Shown here in pieces: positions 16,779 to 25,905 of a stretch of DNA of 40,420 bases. Below the pieces are notes generated by a model that searched no databases, was not told the DNA's origin, and worked only from the letters and a program-made list of their open reading frames with translations. Where the stretch lies: positions 1-40,420 of the forward strand of contig JACPJE010000136.1 of the NCBI GenBank assembly GCA_016187725.1, written 5' to 3'. Position numbers and translations under genes: made by a program. Numbering within the stretch: position 1 is the first letter of the stretch; each line of letters starts with the position of its first letter. Source of the stretch: Candidatus Latescibacterota bacterium. Lineage in GTDB: Bacteria > Latescibacterota > UBA2968 > UBA8231.

Positions 16779-19280
16779 ATGCAAATGGCAACCCACCTGC
16801 AGGTACTCATCGGCAACCAACTGCTGAAGTGGGGCCGGTACTGCTCCCGGATCGCCCAGGATCGGTCGCGCCGGGAGCGGACGGTCCTGGTGGTGTGCCA
16901 CGGCTACAGCCTGGCGCACACGATTCGGCCTCTAGTGATTGCCCGGGCTTTGCGCGGGCGCGGGTACCAGGTAGTATGCGCCGGCCGCGGTCCTCATATG
17001 GAACGTATCCGGCAAGAGAGTTTCGCCGTCCGCGATGTGGAGACGCTACCGCAGGAAAGAATGGACCAGCAGGTAGCTCTGGGGCAGTACGGGTACTATG
17101 ATATGGAATGGATAGACCGCTGCGTCAGTTCAGAGCGGACCCTGATCAGACAGGTGCAGCCGGATCTGGTGCTCTGCGATATGAAGCCCACCCTCTCCCT
17201 CAGCGCGCGCCTGGAGGGGGTGGATGAGGTCCGCCTGACCCAGGCGTACAACCAGCCTGGCTATCCCATGCCGATCCATCTGCCGGGTAGGTTTTCCACG
17301 GAGAGCGGCCCTTTTGCCGAGTATTTGGCGCGGCACGCCGCCCAGGTCAGAACCCAGCGCAGTTTCCAGTTCATGGCGGATATCCCCCAATTCCACCCGC
17401 CTGGAAAGGGGGCTTCAGGGTACCATTACGTAGGTCCTTTGCTGGACAGGCCGGCAGAGCCCGCACAGGTGGATATCCTCGACAGCGGGTGGGATCTCTC
17501 GCTGCCGCTGGTGTACCTGAGCTGTGGCAGCAGCGGCCGGGCTCCCACCTATATGGAAGAACTCCTCACGGCATTCAGCCGTGAGCCCTATCGGCTGCTG
17601 GTCACCACTGCCGGCCGCTGGCAGGGCGAGGTGCGCGCCCCCAATATCAGGGTCGTGGACTTTATCCCCGGGGAATGGGTGCTGAGGCGGGCTCAGGTCC
17701 TGGTAGGTATTGTGGGGATCGGCGCCATTTACCAGGCCCTCGCCTGTGGCGTGCCGGTGATCGGCGCTCCCGAGCATCTGGACCAGGAATACCACCTGCG
17801 GCGGCTCGCGGCGCTGGGCCTGGGGCTCAAGCTGGATCGCCGGGAGTTCACTGCCCCTGCCATCTCAAATGCCGTGGCGCAGGTGCTGGCCGACCCGTCC
17901 TACAAGGAGCGCTGTGCTCCTTTTGTCCGGCACCTGGAGGCCTGGGCCGGAGGGGAGCGGGCGGTGGATCTGATCGACAGCCACTTCAGCGCCGGCCCTC
18001 GTTCCTATCGCGCCGAGGACCCCTTCTTGCTGGACGAAGAGGAGTTCGTGCGCAGCCTGGAGGCTTCTACCCCGGATGCCCTGCAGGCAGAGGAACTGCG
18101 CTCCTTGCTGCGGGTAGGGGTGAGGTGCGGGATGCCTCACCGCGTCCGGGGCAAGGGCCTTTTTTTTGACCGGATGGATTCCTGGAACTGGTTGTACGAC
18201 CGTCAGCCCCGTTTCTTCGGCGCCGACTACCGGGCCCTGGAGCAGAAGAGGCAGCGCGCCTTTGTCCTGAACGAAGGGCGCCTGCGCACCCGCGCAAGGC
18301 AGCGGCAGTACTGGGCAACCTATACCTACCGTGTCTTTCCCCATGACCTGCTGATCGGCAGACGGCTGAGGTTGTTCCTGCCTTACCCCATTGCCAGACC
18401 CGGCCACCAGGAAGGCATACACCTGTTGCGCTGGACCCCAGACGCCATCAAGGAGCACTTTGCGCCACACCTGGGTTTTTTTTACGGGTACACCTTTACC
18501 CTGGAGGGTCCGGAGCCCTGGGAATTCAGCTATACCTGCGAACTGGAGGTATGCGAACAGGCACTGGAGCGCACCGCCGACCCTCAGGGGTTGAAACCGG
18601 GTGAGCGGCGGCGTTGCCTCGAATTGGAGCCTGAGTTGCTCCAGCAGCCCGAGGTCGTGCGGTTTCGCCAATCCCTGCCCGAAGGGGGAGACGATCTGGC
18701 ACGGGCGAGAGCCATCTACGAGGAGTTGGCCCGGAGCAAGCGTTTCAAGAAGACCAAGGACTGGATCCACAATCTGACCTACAGCACGGTGGCGGTATTG
18801 CAGGATAGCGGCGGACACTGCGTCACCCTGACCCAGGCCTTTATCGCGCTGTGCCGGGCTGAGGGTATCCCGGCGCGCGAGGTGGCCGGAGCGCTCTTCG
18901 GTTACCCGGTGGGGGAAGACCGGTACCGGGCGCAAACCTGGGGGGAGCAGATCTTCGGGCACACCTGGGCGGAGGTTTTTTTGGCGGAGAAGGGTTGGGT
19001 CCCGGTGGAATTTCACAGCATCGTCATCGGCGAACAGGGCATGACGGCTGACAACGTCACTGATCCGGGCTTGCGGTCCCAAATCCTGGAAAATTCTCCG
19101 AGGTACCGCGATTACTATTTTGGCAATCTGGACCACCAGCGCCTGATTTGCTCCAATTCCGTGAAGCGCATTCCCCAATGCCTGGTCGAAGACCCCACCG
19201 AGCCACTGGGGAGCCGGAAGCGGTGGCAGGTGTTCGAGGAGATGCCTTTTTCGTGCTCCCTGGAAGTAGAGGGATGCTGA
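16779..19280 (+). CDS. GT-B glycosyltransferase fused to a transglutaminase-like domain
   Basis: Residues about 30-405 of this 833-residue protein resemble UDP-glycosyltransferases of the MurG/UGT fold: an N-terminal VLVVCHGYSLAHT strand-loop, VYLSCGSSG in mid-protein and a C-terminal donor-site region, ACGVPVIGAPEHLDQ. Residues about 640-760 form a transglutaminase-like core with GGHCVTLTQAF (Cys681) and HTWAEVF (His728). The third triad position appears as Glu744 in WVPVE rather than the usual Asp. A middle section (about 430-640) rich in aromatic and basic residues is unassigned. No signal peptide or membrane helix is seen, so it probably acts in the cytoplasm. Transglutaminase-fold enzymes crosslink, cleave or amidate peptides. 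The ribosome site is weak; translation may be coupled to the peptide gene 18 bases upstream. ATG 16785 is an alternative start. Confidence 0.82.
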   Translation: MQMATHLQVLIGNQLLKWGRYCSRIAQDRSRRERTVLVVCHGYSLAHTIRPLVIARALRGRGYQVVCAGRGPHMERIRQESFAVRDVETLPQERMDQQVALGQYGYYDMEWIDRCVSSERTLIRQVQPDLVLCDMKPTLSLSARLEGVDEVRLTQAYNQPGYPMPIHLPGRFSTESGPFAEYLARHAAQVRTQRSFQFMADIPQFHPPGKGASGYHYVGPLLDRPAEPAQVDILDSGWDLSLPLVYLSCGSSGRAPTYMEELLTAFSREPYRLLVTTAGRWQGEVRAPNIRVVDFIPGEWVLRRAQVLVGIVGIGAIYQALACGVPVIGAPEHLDQEYHLRRLAALGLGLKLDRREFTAPAISNAVAQVLADPSYKERCAPFVRHLEAWAGGERAVDLIDSHFSAGPRSYRAEDPFLLDEEEFVRSLEASTPDALQAEELRSLLRVGVRCGMPHRVRGKGLFFDRMDSWNWLYDRQPRFFGADYRALEQKRQRAFVLNEGRLRTRARQRQYWATYTYRVFPHDLLIGRRLRLFLPYPIARPGHQEGIHLLRWTPDAIKEHFAPHLGFFYGYTFTLEGPEPWEFSYTCELEVCEQALERTADPQGLKPGERRRCLELEPELLQQPEVVRFRQSLPEGGDDLARARAIYEELARSKRFKKTKDWIHNLTYSTVAVLQDSGGHCVTLTQAFIALCRAEGIPAREVAGALFGYPVGEDRYRAQTWGEQIFGHTWAEVFLAEKGWVPVEFHSIVIGEQGMTADNVTDPGLRSQILENSPRYRDYYFGNLDHQRLICSNSVKRIPQCLVEDPTEPLGSRKRWQVFEEMPFSCSLEVEGC

Positions 19281-20371
19281 TGGAACTGAGTGTGATCATC
19301 CCCACCCACAACCAGGCCGAAAGACTGCGCCTGGTGCTGTGCGGCCTGCGGCGCCAGACCCTGGCCGCCGAACACTTTGAAGTCCTGGTGGTGGACGATG
19401 GCTGCACCGACGGCACCGCCGAGTTGGAGGAGCGGATGGGGATGGTCAATCTGAGGGTGTTGCACCTGTGGCCGAACCAAGGGCGCAACCTGGCGCGCAA
19501 CCTGGGGACGGCAGAGGCCAGGGGTGAGCTGCTGGTGTTTCTGGACGGCGATGCCCTGCCGGCACCGGACCTGCTCCAGCGCTACCTGGAGGCCCGGCAT
19601 CGGCACGGTCCCAAGGCGGTGTTTTGCGGTTTCCAGCGCTGTCTGCCCGATCTGGAATACCTCCAGGACCCACAGACCGGCACGGTGGTCCGGGAAGAGG
19701 TGCCCAGCGTTTTGCAAGACTTCCTCGCGGCGCAATGCGCATCGCTGAGGATCACCGAGGAGATGATCGCGGGGGACTTTGGCGCTATCCACGCCCGTTC
19801 CAGCGAAGGAGGGTACCCCTTTCCAGAGTCCAAGCGACGTCAGGATCAGGTTTTTACCCTGCTCGCGGAAAGACCGGATTCGGCGGTGGGCTGGCTGGGC
19901 TTCATCCCGCACAACGGCGCCGTGCCCCGGGCGCTCTTTCAGGTTGCCGGGGGGTTCGATCTGCAGATCCCCTTCAGTGAAGGCTGGGAACTGGCCTACA
20001 GATTGCGGTCCGATCTAGGGGCCCAGATCCGGCCGGTGCCCGCAGCAGTGACCTACCACCTATATCACTATCATCCTTTCGAGGAGCCGCAGGAGGCCGG
20101 CAGAGAAGCTCAGAGGCGCTACGACGCCATCGAATACATGGTCGCCAGGCACCGGGACGACCGCATCCGGTTGCTCTACTGCTGGTTCGCTTATTTGTGG
20201 CCAGATCCCTTCATCCCCGCGGAAGCGCTGGTGGAGGATCTGCTGCAGTTCGATCAGCTCTACCGGGAACTGCCCGCATGCCAGTGGGAGGAATACCAAC
20301 TCGTCTTCCAATATCATCCAGCACAATTGCTGTCTCAGTTACCATCAGAAGAGGTCATCCATGTCAACTGA
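19280..20371 (+). CDS. Family 2 glycosyltransferase
   Basis: This 363-residue GT-A enzyme starts MELSVIIPTHNQAERL, has VVDDGCTDGT for nucleotide binding and the metal-binding acidic motif FLDGDALP. A later GWELAYRLR segment matches the usual ED-type acceptor and base region of GT2 enzymes. It has no membrane helices and no signal peptide, so it is a soluble transferase rather than a polymerising synthase. The start overlaps the preceding stop as TGATG, with GAGGGA upstream, indicating translational coupling to the fusion protein; ATG 19274 is an alternative. The C-terminal third (about 240-363) is rich in Tyr, His and Phe and has no recognised domain. Together with the upstream GT-B domain it gives the operon two different sugar transferases. 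Confidence 0.87.
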   Translation: MELSVIIPTHNQAERLRLVLCGLRRQTLAAEHFEVLVVDDGCTDGTAELEERMGMVNLRVLHLWPNQGRNLARNLGTAEARGELLVFLDGDALPAPDLLQRYLEARHRHGPKAVFCGFQRCLPDLEYLQDPQTGTVVREEVPSVLQDFLAAQCASLRITEEMIAGDFGAIHARSSEGGYPFPESKRRQDQVFTLLAERPDSAVGWLGFIPHNGAVPRALFQVAGGFDLQIPFSEGWELAYRLRSDLGAQIRPVPAAVTYHLYHYHPFEEPQEAGREAQRRYDAIEYMVARHRDDRIRLLYCWFAYLWPDPFIPAEALVEDLLQFDQLYRELPACQWEEYQLVFQYHPAQLLSQLPSEEVIHVN

Positions 20372-21605
20372 ACGGTCAGCAACTCAAGAGCGGAAACTCA
20401 TGGACACCCTGCGGCGCTGCGAGGAGAAGGGCGACCGGCCTAGCCTGGCCGAGGCCTGCTACGCGCTGGCGTTGCATTGTCAGGAGCACGGTGCGCTGGA
20501 GCGGGCCGAGGCCTTGTACCGGCGCTCCTTGGTCCTCAACGAGGCGCTCAAAAACCGCACCTGCGTGGCCCGCGCCTATCTCCACCTGGGGCTGCTGAGC
20601 GAGCGGCGCGGGGATCTCGGCCAGGCGCGTTTCTTCCTGGAAGAGGCGCAGGCGCTCTATGTGGCGGCAGAAGATGGAGCCGGGCTGGCCGCCTCCTGCG
20701 GGCACCTGGGATTTCTCTGCCATCTGGAGGGGGAACTGGACCAGGCTGAAACCCTCTACCACAAGGCACTGGCCCTCGGCGAGCAGGCGGGCGAGCCGGC
20801 CCTGCAGGCAGAGCAGTGGGCCAATCTGGGCAATATCTGTCTGCAGCGCCGGCAGTGGGCTCAGGCACAGGAGTATTACTGCCAGGCCCTGGATCTGTAT
20901 GAGACCGCCGGAGACCAGCGCGGAATGGGCAACCACCATTACCGCATGGGAAACTGGTGGCTGTGCCAGAGAGAACTGGACCAGGCGCGACATTCCTTTG
21001 AGCGGGGGCTGGATGCGCAGCGCCGTGCAGGATGGAAGCTGGGGATGGCCATGAACTGCGAGGGACTGGGCCAGGTCCACCAACTGCTGGGCCAGGAAGA
21101 GACCGCCGGGGAATTGTACCGGCAGGCGATGGTTTTCTTCGAGCAGACCGGCCACCTCAACCACCTGGCCCTGTGCAGCGACCGGCTGGGGGAATTAGCG
21201 TTGCGCCGTGAAGATTGGGAGGGAGCCTGCCGGGAGTTTGCGCGGGCGCTGGAACTGTACGAGGAGGCAGGGAGCAAACTGGATGTGGCCAGAACCGCCA
21301 ATAACCTGGGGGATGCCTGGTTCAAGGCCTATCCAGAGCGCATGGAGGAAGCGGAGTCCCTGTACTTGCAGGCCCTCGAAGGGTACCGGGATCTGCCCGA
21401 CGAACGGGGCCTCGGCCTGGCATATATCGGCTTGGGCAACGTGGCGGTCAGCCGGGGCGAGGCGAGCCAGGCCATCGCCATGTGGACCGCGGCCCTGGAG
21501 TTGTTCAATAGGATAGGGAACAGCGAGCAAAGCCGCCGACTCGAGACGGCGCTGCGGCAGATCTGCACCTCGGGGAAGGTGAGAGGTGCCCAGCGGATTA
21601 GCTGA
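20361..21605 (+). CDS. Tetratricopeptide repeat protein
   Basis: This 414-residue helical protein is made almost entirely of TPR units of 34-40 residues, with recurring A..Y..LG....G....A...Y..AL patterns (for example ALALHCQEHGALERAEALY and LGFLCHLEGELDQAETLY). Roughly nine units span residues 25-400. No signal peptide or catalytic domain is present, so it is likely a cytoplasmic scaffold or peptide-binding partner. It starts within the end of the GT2 gene (11-base overlap) with AAGAGG upstream, and overlaps the kinase gene by 20 bases, so translation is probably coupled. In peptide-signalling systems TPR proteins often bind the peptide; that role here is only a possibility. Confidence 0.9.
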   Translation: MSTERSATQERKLMDTLRRCEEKGDRPSLAEACYALALHCQEHGALERAEALYRRSLVLNEALKNRTCVARAYLHLGLLSERRGDLGQARFFLEEAQALYVAAEDGAGLAASCGHLGFLCHLEGELDQAETLYHKALALGEQAGEPALQAEQWANLGNICLQRRQWAQAQEYYCQALDLYETAGDQRGMGNHHYRMGNWWLCQRELDQARHSFERGLDAQRRAGWKLGMAMNCEGLGQVHQLLGQEETAGELYRQAMVFFEQTGHLNHLALCSDRLGELALRREDWEGACREFARALELYEEAGSKLDVARTANNLGDAWFKAYPERMEEAESLYLQALEGYRDLPDERGLGLAYIGLGNVAVSRGEASQAIAMWTAALELFNRIGNSEQSRRLETALRQICTSGKVRGAQRIS

Positions 21606-22770
21606 GTTAACCGATGGGTACAGCTGCAGCGAGCCAGCGGGGTTCTCCGGGGCAGGCTTGGAGGTCCTGTGGGCGCTGAGTGCCCAGCTCAGGGAGGCGA
21701 ATGTCTCCCTGCTGGCCTGTGTTGTCTACGCAGTGGAGCAACGAGAAGGGGGACCGGCAGTGTGCTTTCACGCACTCCAGCCGGGATGTCAATGGGAGGC
21801 AGTAGTCGCTGCCGAGGAGAGGGATGCGATGGTGCAGACCTGGCAGCAGCGAGCGGTGGTCCACCACCGCAATCTGGGGGGGAGCTGTAGAAAGGGGTTT
21901 GTCCAGATGGAGCGATGGCTGAGTCCGCTGGCACAAGCGGCGATGCAGGTGCCTTTTTCCCACGGCGTGCTGGCAATCGCCAGCACTGAGCCGGAGGTTT
22001 TCCAGCCCTCGGAGGCTGAGGCCATGGGCCAGTTGGCCACGGTCCTGTCCACGCTGTTCCGCCGCCTGGCAGAGGTGGAAATGCAGGAGCAGCAGTTGAG
22101 TCAGACGCAACAGCTGGCCCTGATCGGCCAGCTGGCGGCCGGTGCGGTCCACGAATTGAACAACGCCCTGATGGTGATCATGGGGCAGTGCGAATTGCTG
22201 CTGGCCGACGGGTCGGGTGGCGAAACGCGCGAGAGCATCGAGACCATTTCCAAGGCCGCAGCCAATACCCAATCGCTGGCCAGCCTGTTGCTGGGAGTGG
22301 CCCGCAGTCAGGGCTCGGCCAAGAAGCAGACCGACCTGAACCAGCTGGTCCACGAGGTGGCACAGTTGATGAAGCGGCAATTGGCGCACAAGCAGGTGCA
22401 GCTGGTGGAAGAACTGCAGGAAGGCCTGCCCCTGGTCGAGGCCAACAGCGGTCAGCTGCAGCAACTGCTCATCAATCTGATCCACAACAGCCGTGATGCG
22501 ATCCTCTCTTCCAAGAGAGGCGGGCGCATCTGGATACGGACCAGGGCGAGGGCGAATGGCGTGCAGCTGGAGGTGGAGGACGATGGTTCGGGGATTCCCG
22601 AGGGCATCCGCGACCGGATCTTCGAGCCCTTTTTCACCACCAAGGAGAAGGGAGCGGGGACGGGACTGGGGTTGAGTGTGTGCCGGGCCATCGCCCGGGA
22701 GCACGGCGGCCGGCTGCGCCTCGGGGCCCCGGCCGAGGGCACCCGCGTAGTGCTGGAGTTGCCATGCTGA
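21586..22770 (+). CDS. Soluble sensor histidine kinase
   Basis: The N-terminal 160 or so residues of this 394-residue protein look like a GAF-type sensory domain (weak match). A HisKA domain follows, with the phospho-acceptor His189 in GAVHELNNALM, then an HATPase_c domain with N-box NLIHNSRDAI, G1 DDGSGIP, F-box FEPFFTTKEKG and G2 GTGLGL. No membrane helix or signal peptide is present, so the signal is sensed in the cytoplasm. The start is GTG, with GGGGAAGGTGAGA upstream and a 20-base overlap with the TPR gene. It is the last gene of the sigma54 effector operon and ends just before a strong terminator. The likely partner is the REC-AraC regulator at 12358, which would close a regulatory loop; this is inferred from the lack of any other kinase or receiver here. 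Confidence 0.9.
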   Translation: MPSGLAELTDGYSCSEPAGFSGAGLEVLWALSAQLREANVSLLACVVYAVEQREGGPAVCFHALQPGCQWEAVVAAEERDAMVQTWQQRAVVHHRNLGGSCRKGFVQMERWLSPLAQAAMQVPFSHGVLAIASTEPEVFQPSEAEAMGQLATVLSTLFRRLAEVEMQEQQLSQTQQLALIGQLAAGAVHELNNALMVIMGQCELLLADGSGGETRESIETISKAAANTQSLASLLLGVARSQGSAKKQTDLNQLVHEVAQLMKRQLAHKQVQLVEELQEGLPLVEANSGQLQQLLINLIHNSRDAILSSKRGGRIWIRTRARANGVQLEVEDDGSGIPEGIRDRIFEPFFTTKEKGAGTGLGLSVCRAIAREHGGRLRLGAPAEGTRVVLELPC

Positions 22771-22803
22771 TCCCGTGACTGAGAGCGCCGAGTACACGGG
22801 AGT

Positions 22804-22844
22804 GAGGCCGGCTGCGGTTGCTGCAGCCGGCCTCTTCTTTTTTT
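22804..22844 (+). terminator. Strong intrinsic terminator of the effector operon
   Basis: GAGGCCGGCTGC (22804-22815) pairs perfectly over 12 bp with GCAGCCGGCCTC (22823-22834), with a 7-base loop and a T-rich tract to 22844. It marks the end of the sigma54 locus. Confidence 0.92.
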
Positions 22845-22928
22845 GGAGACTTGTCCAGGTGTCCGTTTGTATGCACATTTTCAATGGTTTGGACACCAGG
22901 CGGGCGAGGCGAGGAGCGCCCCTCGGCA

Positions 22929-23432
22929 ATGGGAGCAGCAGGCGAGAGCCAGGTAGTGGTGTTGATGGGCGTCTGCGGTTCCGGCAAGACCACCATCGGG
23001 CATTTGCTGTCGCAGCAGACCGGCTGGCCCTTTTACGACGGGGACGATTTCCACCCGCGGGACAACGTGGAGAAGATGGCCCGGGGCGAAGCGCTCACCG
23101 ATGCCGACCGCTACCCCTGGCTGCGCCTGCTGGCCGGACAGATGGATCAATGGCTGGCCGCCGGCAGCGCCATCCTCGCCTGTTCCGCCCTCAAGGATGC
23201 CTACCGACAGATCCTGGTGGCCGGGCGTTCCCAGGTGCGCATCGTGTACCTGAAAGGCTCCAGGGAGCTGATCAGCCGGCGCCTGGCCAGCCGGGTGCAC
23301 CGCTACATGCCTTCCGGGCTGCTCGACAGCCAGTTCGCCGCGCTCGAGGAGCCGGCAGACGCCCTGGTGGTGGAGGTGATCTCCACCCCGGAGGTGGAGG
23401 TGGCCCAGATCCGCAGCGCCCTGGGGAGCTGA
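22929..23432 (+). CDS. gntK: Gluconokinase
   Basis: This 167-residue P-loop kinase has Walker A GVCGSGKT (14-21), the gluconokinase signature DGDDFHP (37-43), NVEKMARGEALTDADRYPWL and CSALKDAYR. Length and motifs match thermoresistant-type gluconate kinases, which make 6-phosphogluconate in the cytoplasm. 6-Phosphogluconate dehydrogenase lies at 28989 on the other strand, giving a two-step gluconate route in the window. The start at ATG 22929 is preferred because similarity begins there; the longer frame from 22818 would start inside the terminator. The ribosome site (GAGGAG about 15 bases upstream) is not ideal. Confidence 0.9.
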   Translation: MGAAGESQVVVLMGVCGSGKTTIGHLLSQQTGWPFYDGDDFHPRDNVEKMARGEALTDADRYPWLRLLAGQMDQWLAAGSAILACSALKDAYRQILVAGRSQVRIVYLKGSRELISRRLASRVHRYMPSGLLDSQFAALEEPADALVVEVISTPEVEVAQIRSALGS

Positions 23433-23503
23433 ACCGATGCGGAGGCGAGGGGAGCGCGTGGCCGGCGATCTAGCCCCGGGAGCGGGGCACTTTTGCAGGA
23501 AAG

Positions 23504-24811
23504 GTGGGAGTTATTAGCAGAGATCGCCTCACCGCTTTGACCGGCCTGGTATTGATGACCGGTGTTTTTGTCGTCATCCAGATAAACGGTCAGGCCGACC
23601 CCGTGTTTTTCGGGGTGCGCGGCGAGTTTCTGCTCTTTGCCCTCACCTTGTTCGGGGTGGCCCTGCTGCACTACCACACTCTGGCCGTGGCGCTGACGGG
23701 TCTAGGCTCGATCCTGCTCTTCAAGTTCGCCTTTGTCCGCAGCTTCCAGCTGGTGGAGCATCTGCACCACGAGTGGGAGGTGCTGCTCAATCTGCTGGGC
23801 CTGCTCCTGGGGTTTGCGCTGCTGGCCAGGCATTTCCAGGAATCGCGGGTTCCCGATATCCTGCCCAGGTTCCTGCCCGATGACTGGCAGGGCGGGTTCG
23901 TGCTGCTGGTGCTGGTCTTTGTGCTGTCCTCCTTTCTCGACAACATCGCCGCGGCGATGATCGGGGGCGCGGTGGCCATGGTGGTGTTTGGCGGCCGCGT
24001 GTGCGTGGGTTTCCTGGCGGCCATCGTGGCGGCCAGCAATGCCGGGGGCGCGGGCAGCGTGGTGGGCGACACCACCACCACCATGATGTGGATCGACGGG
24101 GTGGCGGCCCTCAACGTGACCCACGCGTACGCCGCGGCGGTGCCCGCCCTGCTGGTCTCGGGCCTGATCGCCGCCCGGCAGCAGCAGCGGTATCAGCCCA
24201 TCCTGCGGGAGGAGGTGGGGCACCATCGGATTGACTGGGCCAAGATCCTGGTCGTGGTGCTGATCCTGGCCGGGGCCATCCTCACCAACTTCCTGCTCGA
24301 CTTTCCGGCTGCGGGCGTGTGGGCGGCCATCCTCATCGGCGCCACCTTCACCAAGACCCCCTGGGGCGAGTTGCCCGGGGCGCTCAAGGGGAGCATCTTC
24401 CTGCTCTCGCTGGTGATGTGCGCCTCGATGATGCCGGTGGAGGAGTTGCCCCTGGCCTCGTGGCAGACCGCCTTCGGCCTGGGTTTCGTCTCGGCGGTCT
24501 TCGACAATATTCCCCTCACCAAACTGGCCCTGGAACAGGGGGGGTACGACTGGGGAATGCTGGCCTACACCGTGGGCTACGGCGGCTCGATGATCTGGTT
24601 CGGCTCTTCGGCCGGGGTGGCGCTCTCTAATATCTATCCGCAGGCCAAGTCGGCGTGGGACTGGCTCAAGGAGGGCTGGCATGTGACCATGGCTTATGTC
24701 GTCGGGTTCTTCATCATGCTGTATACCGTGGGCTGGGAACCCCACGCCCCGCACAAGGAGGGCAGGGAGATGCCCGCCGCGCAGGTGACCAGGCCGGCCG
24801 ATGGGCACTGA
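23504..24811 (+). CDS. NhaD-like Na+/H+ antiporter (ion transporter superfamily)
   Basis: This 435-residue membrane protein has about 11-12 hydrophobic helices. Two motifs match NhaD-type permeases: SSFLDNIAAAMIGGAVA and the conserved loop NAGGAGSVVGDTTTTMMWIDG-like segment near residue 180. A second LDN-like repeat, SAVFDNIPLTKLAL, in the C-terminal half fits the inverted-repeat design of this superfamily. Family members exchange Na+ or Li+ for protons, though relatives carry anions such as citrate or arsenite. The start is taken as GTG 23504 with GCAGGAAAG upstream; this is the weakest point of the call. It follows gluconokinase by 71 bases. The C-terminal tail after the last helix is polar. 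Confidence 0.82.
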   Translation: MGVISRDRLTALTGLVLMTGVFVVIQINGQADPVFFGVRGEFLLFALTLFGVALLHYHTLAVALTGLGSILLFKFAFVRSFQLVEHLHHEWEVLLNLLGLLLGFALLARHFQESRVPDILPRFLPDDWQGGFVLLVLVFVLSSFLDNIAAAMIGGAVAMVVFGGRVCVGFLAAIVAASNAGGAGSVVGDTTTTMMWIDGVAALNVTHAYAAAVPALLVSGLIAARQQQRYQPILREEVGHHRIDWAKILVVVLILAGAILTNFLLDFPAAGVWAAILIGATFTKTPWGELPGALKGSIFLLSLVMCASMMPVEELPLASWQTAFGLGFVSAVFDNIPLTKLALEQGGYDWGMLAYTVGYGGSMIWFGSSAGVALSNIYPQAKSAWDWLKEGWHVTMAYVVGFFIMLYTVGWEPHAPHKEGREMPAAQVTRPADGH

Positions 24812-25004
24812 ACGGGCCCGGGTCTTTTTGCTGGACGCCGCGGAGCTGGTGCGGACCCGGCGCGCCCTGGGGCAGGGGTCGGACCTGCTGGAGCCGGCGG
24901 ACCATCGCCTGCTGCAGCAGGCCGACGCCGCCATGGAGAGCGCAGGACTGGCCGCTGAACATTGTCGGGCCCCCGCCGGGGGCACTATATTTAGGGGCCT
25001 TTGA
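24801..25004 (+). pseudogene. Short reading frame, possible remnant of a larger gene
   Basis: This 67-codon frame starts at ATG 24801 inside the end of the antiporter gene. The start VFLLDAAELVRTRRAL followed by a helical stretch faintly resembles the N-terminal helices of alginate-lyase-type proteins, but the rest of such a gene is missing. Its second half runs through the promoter and leader of the next gene. It is either a gene remnant or a chance frame; no function is proposed. Confidence 0.25.
24962..24991 (+). promoter_or_regulatory. Sigma70-type promoter for the PhyH gene
   Basis: TTGTCG (24962-24967), an 18-base GC-rich spacer with a GCCCCC/GGGGGC inverted repeat, and TATATT (24986-24991) precede ATG 25019 by 27 bases. 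Confidence 0.6.
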
Positions 25005-25018
25005 GAAAGGAGTCAGCG

Positions 25019-25891
25019 ATGCTGGACGAAAAGCAGGTCGCCTTCTACCGGAAACAGGGGTATATCGGCGTGGAAGGGGTGCTCAGCCCAGGGGAGGTGG
25101 AGGAATTGCAGCAGGTCACCGAGGAGTTCGTGGAGAGATCGCGGCAGGTCTCCCAGCACGACGACATCTTCGACCTGGAACCGGGCCATACTCCGGAACA
25201 CCCCAAACTGCGCCGCATCAAGAGCCCGGCGGCCCACCATCCGGCCTACGACCGCGCCCTGCGTCACCGGGGCATCCTCGGCATTGTCGCCCAGCTCATC
25301 GGCCCCGCCATCCGCTACAACGGCCAGAAGCTCAACCTCAAGTCCGCCGAGTTCGGCAGCCCGGTGGAGTGGCACCAGGACTGGGCCTTCTATCCCCACA
25401 CCAACGACGACCTGCTGGCCGTGGGCATCGCCATCGACGACATGACCCTGGAGAACGGCTGCCTGCTGGTGATCCCCGGCAGCCACCAGGGGCCCATCCT
25501 CGACCACAACCAGGACGGGCGTTTCGTGGGGGCCGTCACCCAGGCGGGCTTCGACGACGCGGCGGCGGTGCCGGTGCAGCTGCGGGCCGGCGGCATCTCC
25601 ATCCACCACGCCCGGATGCTGCACGGCTCGCTGCCCAACACCTCCACCCGGCAACGCCGGCTGCTGCTCTTTCAGTACTGCGCCGGGGACGCCTGGCCGG
25701 TGATGGGGACCAGCTGGGAGGCCTGGGGACAGACCCTGCTCTGCGGCGAGCTGACCTATGAGCCGCGGGTGACCCCGGTGCCGGTGCGCCTGCCCCTGCC
25801 CCCTGCCCTGCGCCAGGGCTCCATCTACGAGACCCAGACCCTGCTGCAGGAATCCACCTTCAAGAAGGCCAGGGAAAAGGCAGGGGTCTGA
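25019..25891 (+). CDS. Phytanoyl-CoA dioxygenase (PhyH) family protein
   Basis: This 290-residue Fe(II)/2-oxoglutarate oxygenase has the iron triad as EWHQDW (His119, Asp121) and MLHGS (His202), and a 2-oxoglutarate-binding Arg in STRQRR (about 211-214). PGSHQGP in between is a family hallmark. Such enzymes hydroxylate lipids, small metabolites or natural products; the substrate is not predictable here. The start at ATG 25019 has AAAGGAG 7 bases upstream and follows a clear promoter. The purU gene follows after 14 bases with a TTG start, so the two may be co-transcribed. Its full HxD...H triad contrasts with the second PhyH protein at 38625. Confidence 0.9.
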   Translation: MLDEKQVAFYRKQGYIGVEGVLSPGEVEELQQVTEEFVERSRQVSQHDDIFDLEPGHTPEHPKLRRIKSPAAHHPAYDRALRHRGILGIVAQLIGPAIRYNGQKLNLKSAEFGSPVEWHQDWAFYPHTNDDLLAVGIAIDDMTLENGCLLVIPGSHQGPILDHNQDGRFVGAVTQAGFDDAAAVPVQLRAGGISIHHARMLHGSLPNTSTRQRRLLLFQYCAGDAWPVMGTSWEAWGQTLLCGELTYEPRVTPVPVRLPLPPALRQGSIYETQTLLQESTFKKAREKAGV

Positions 25892-25905
25892 ACTGGGGAA
25901 ACGGC

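Noticed and set aside
16775..17101. 108-codon frame overlapping the start of the fusion gene
   Set aside because: It lies in another frame of the glycosyltransferase domain and has a shadow-like composition.
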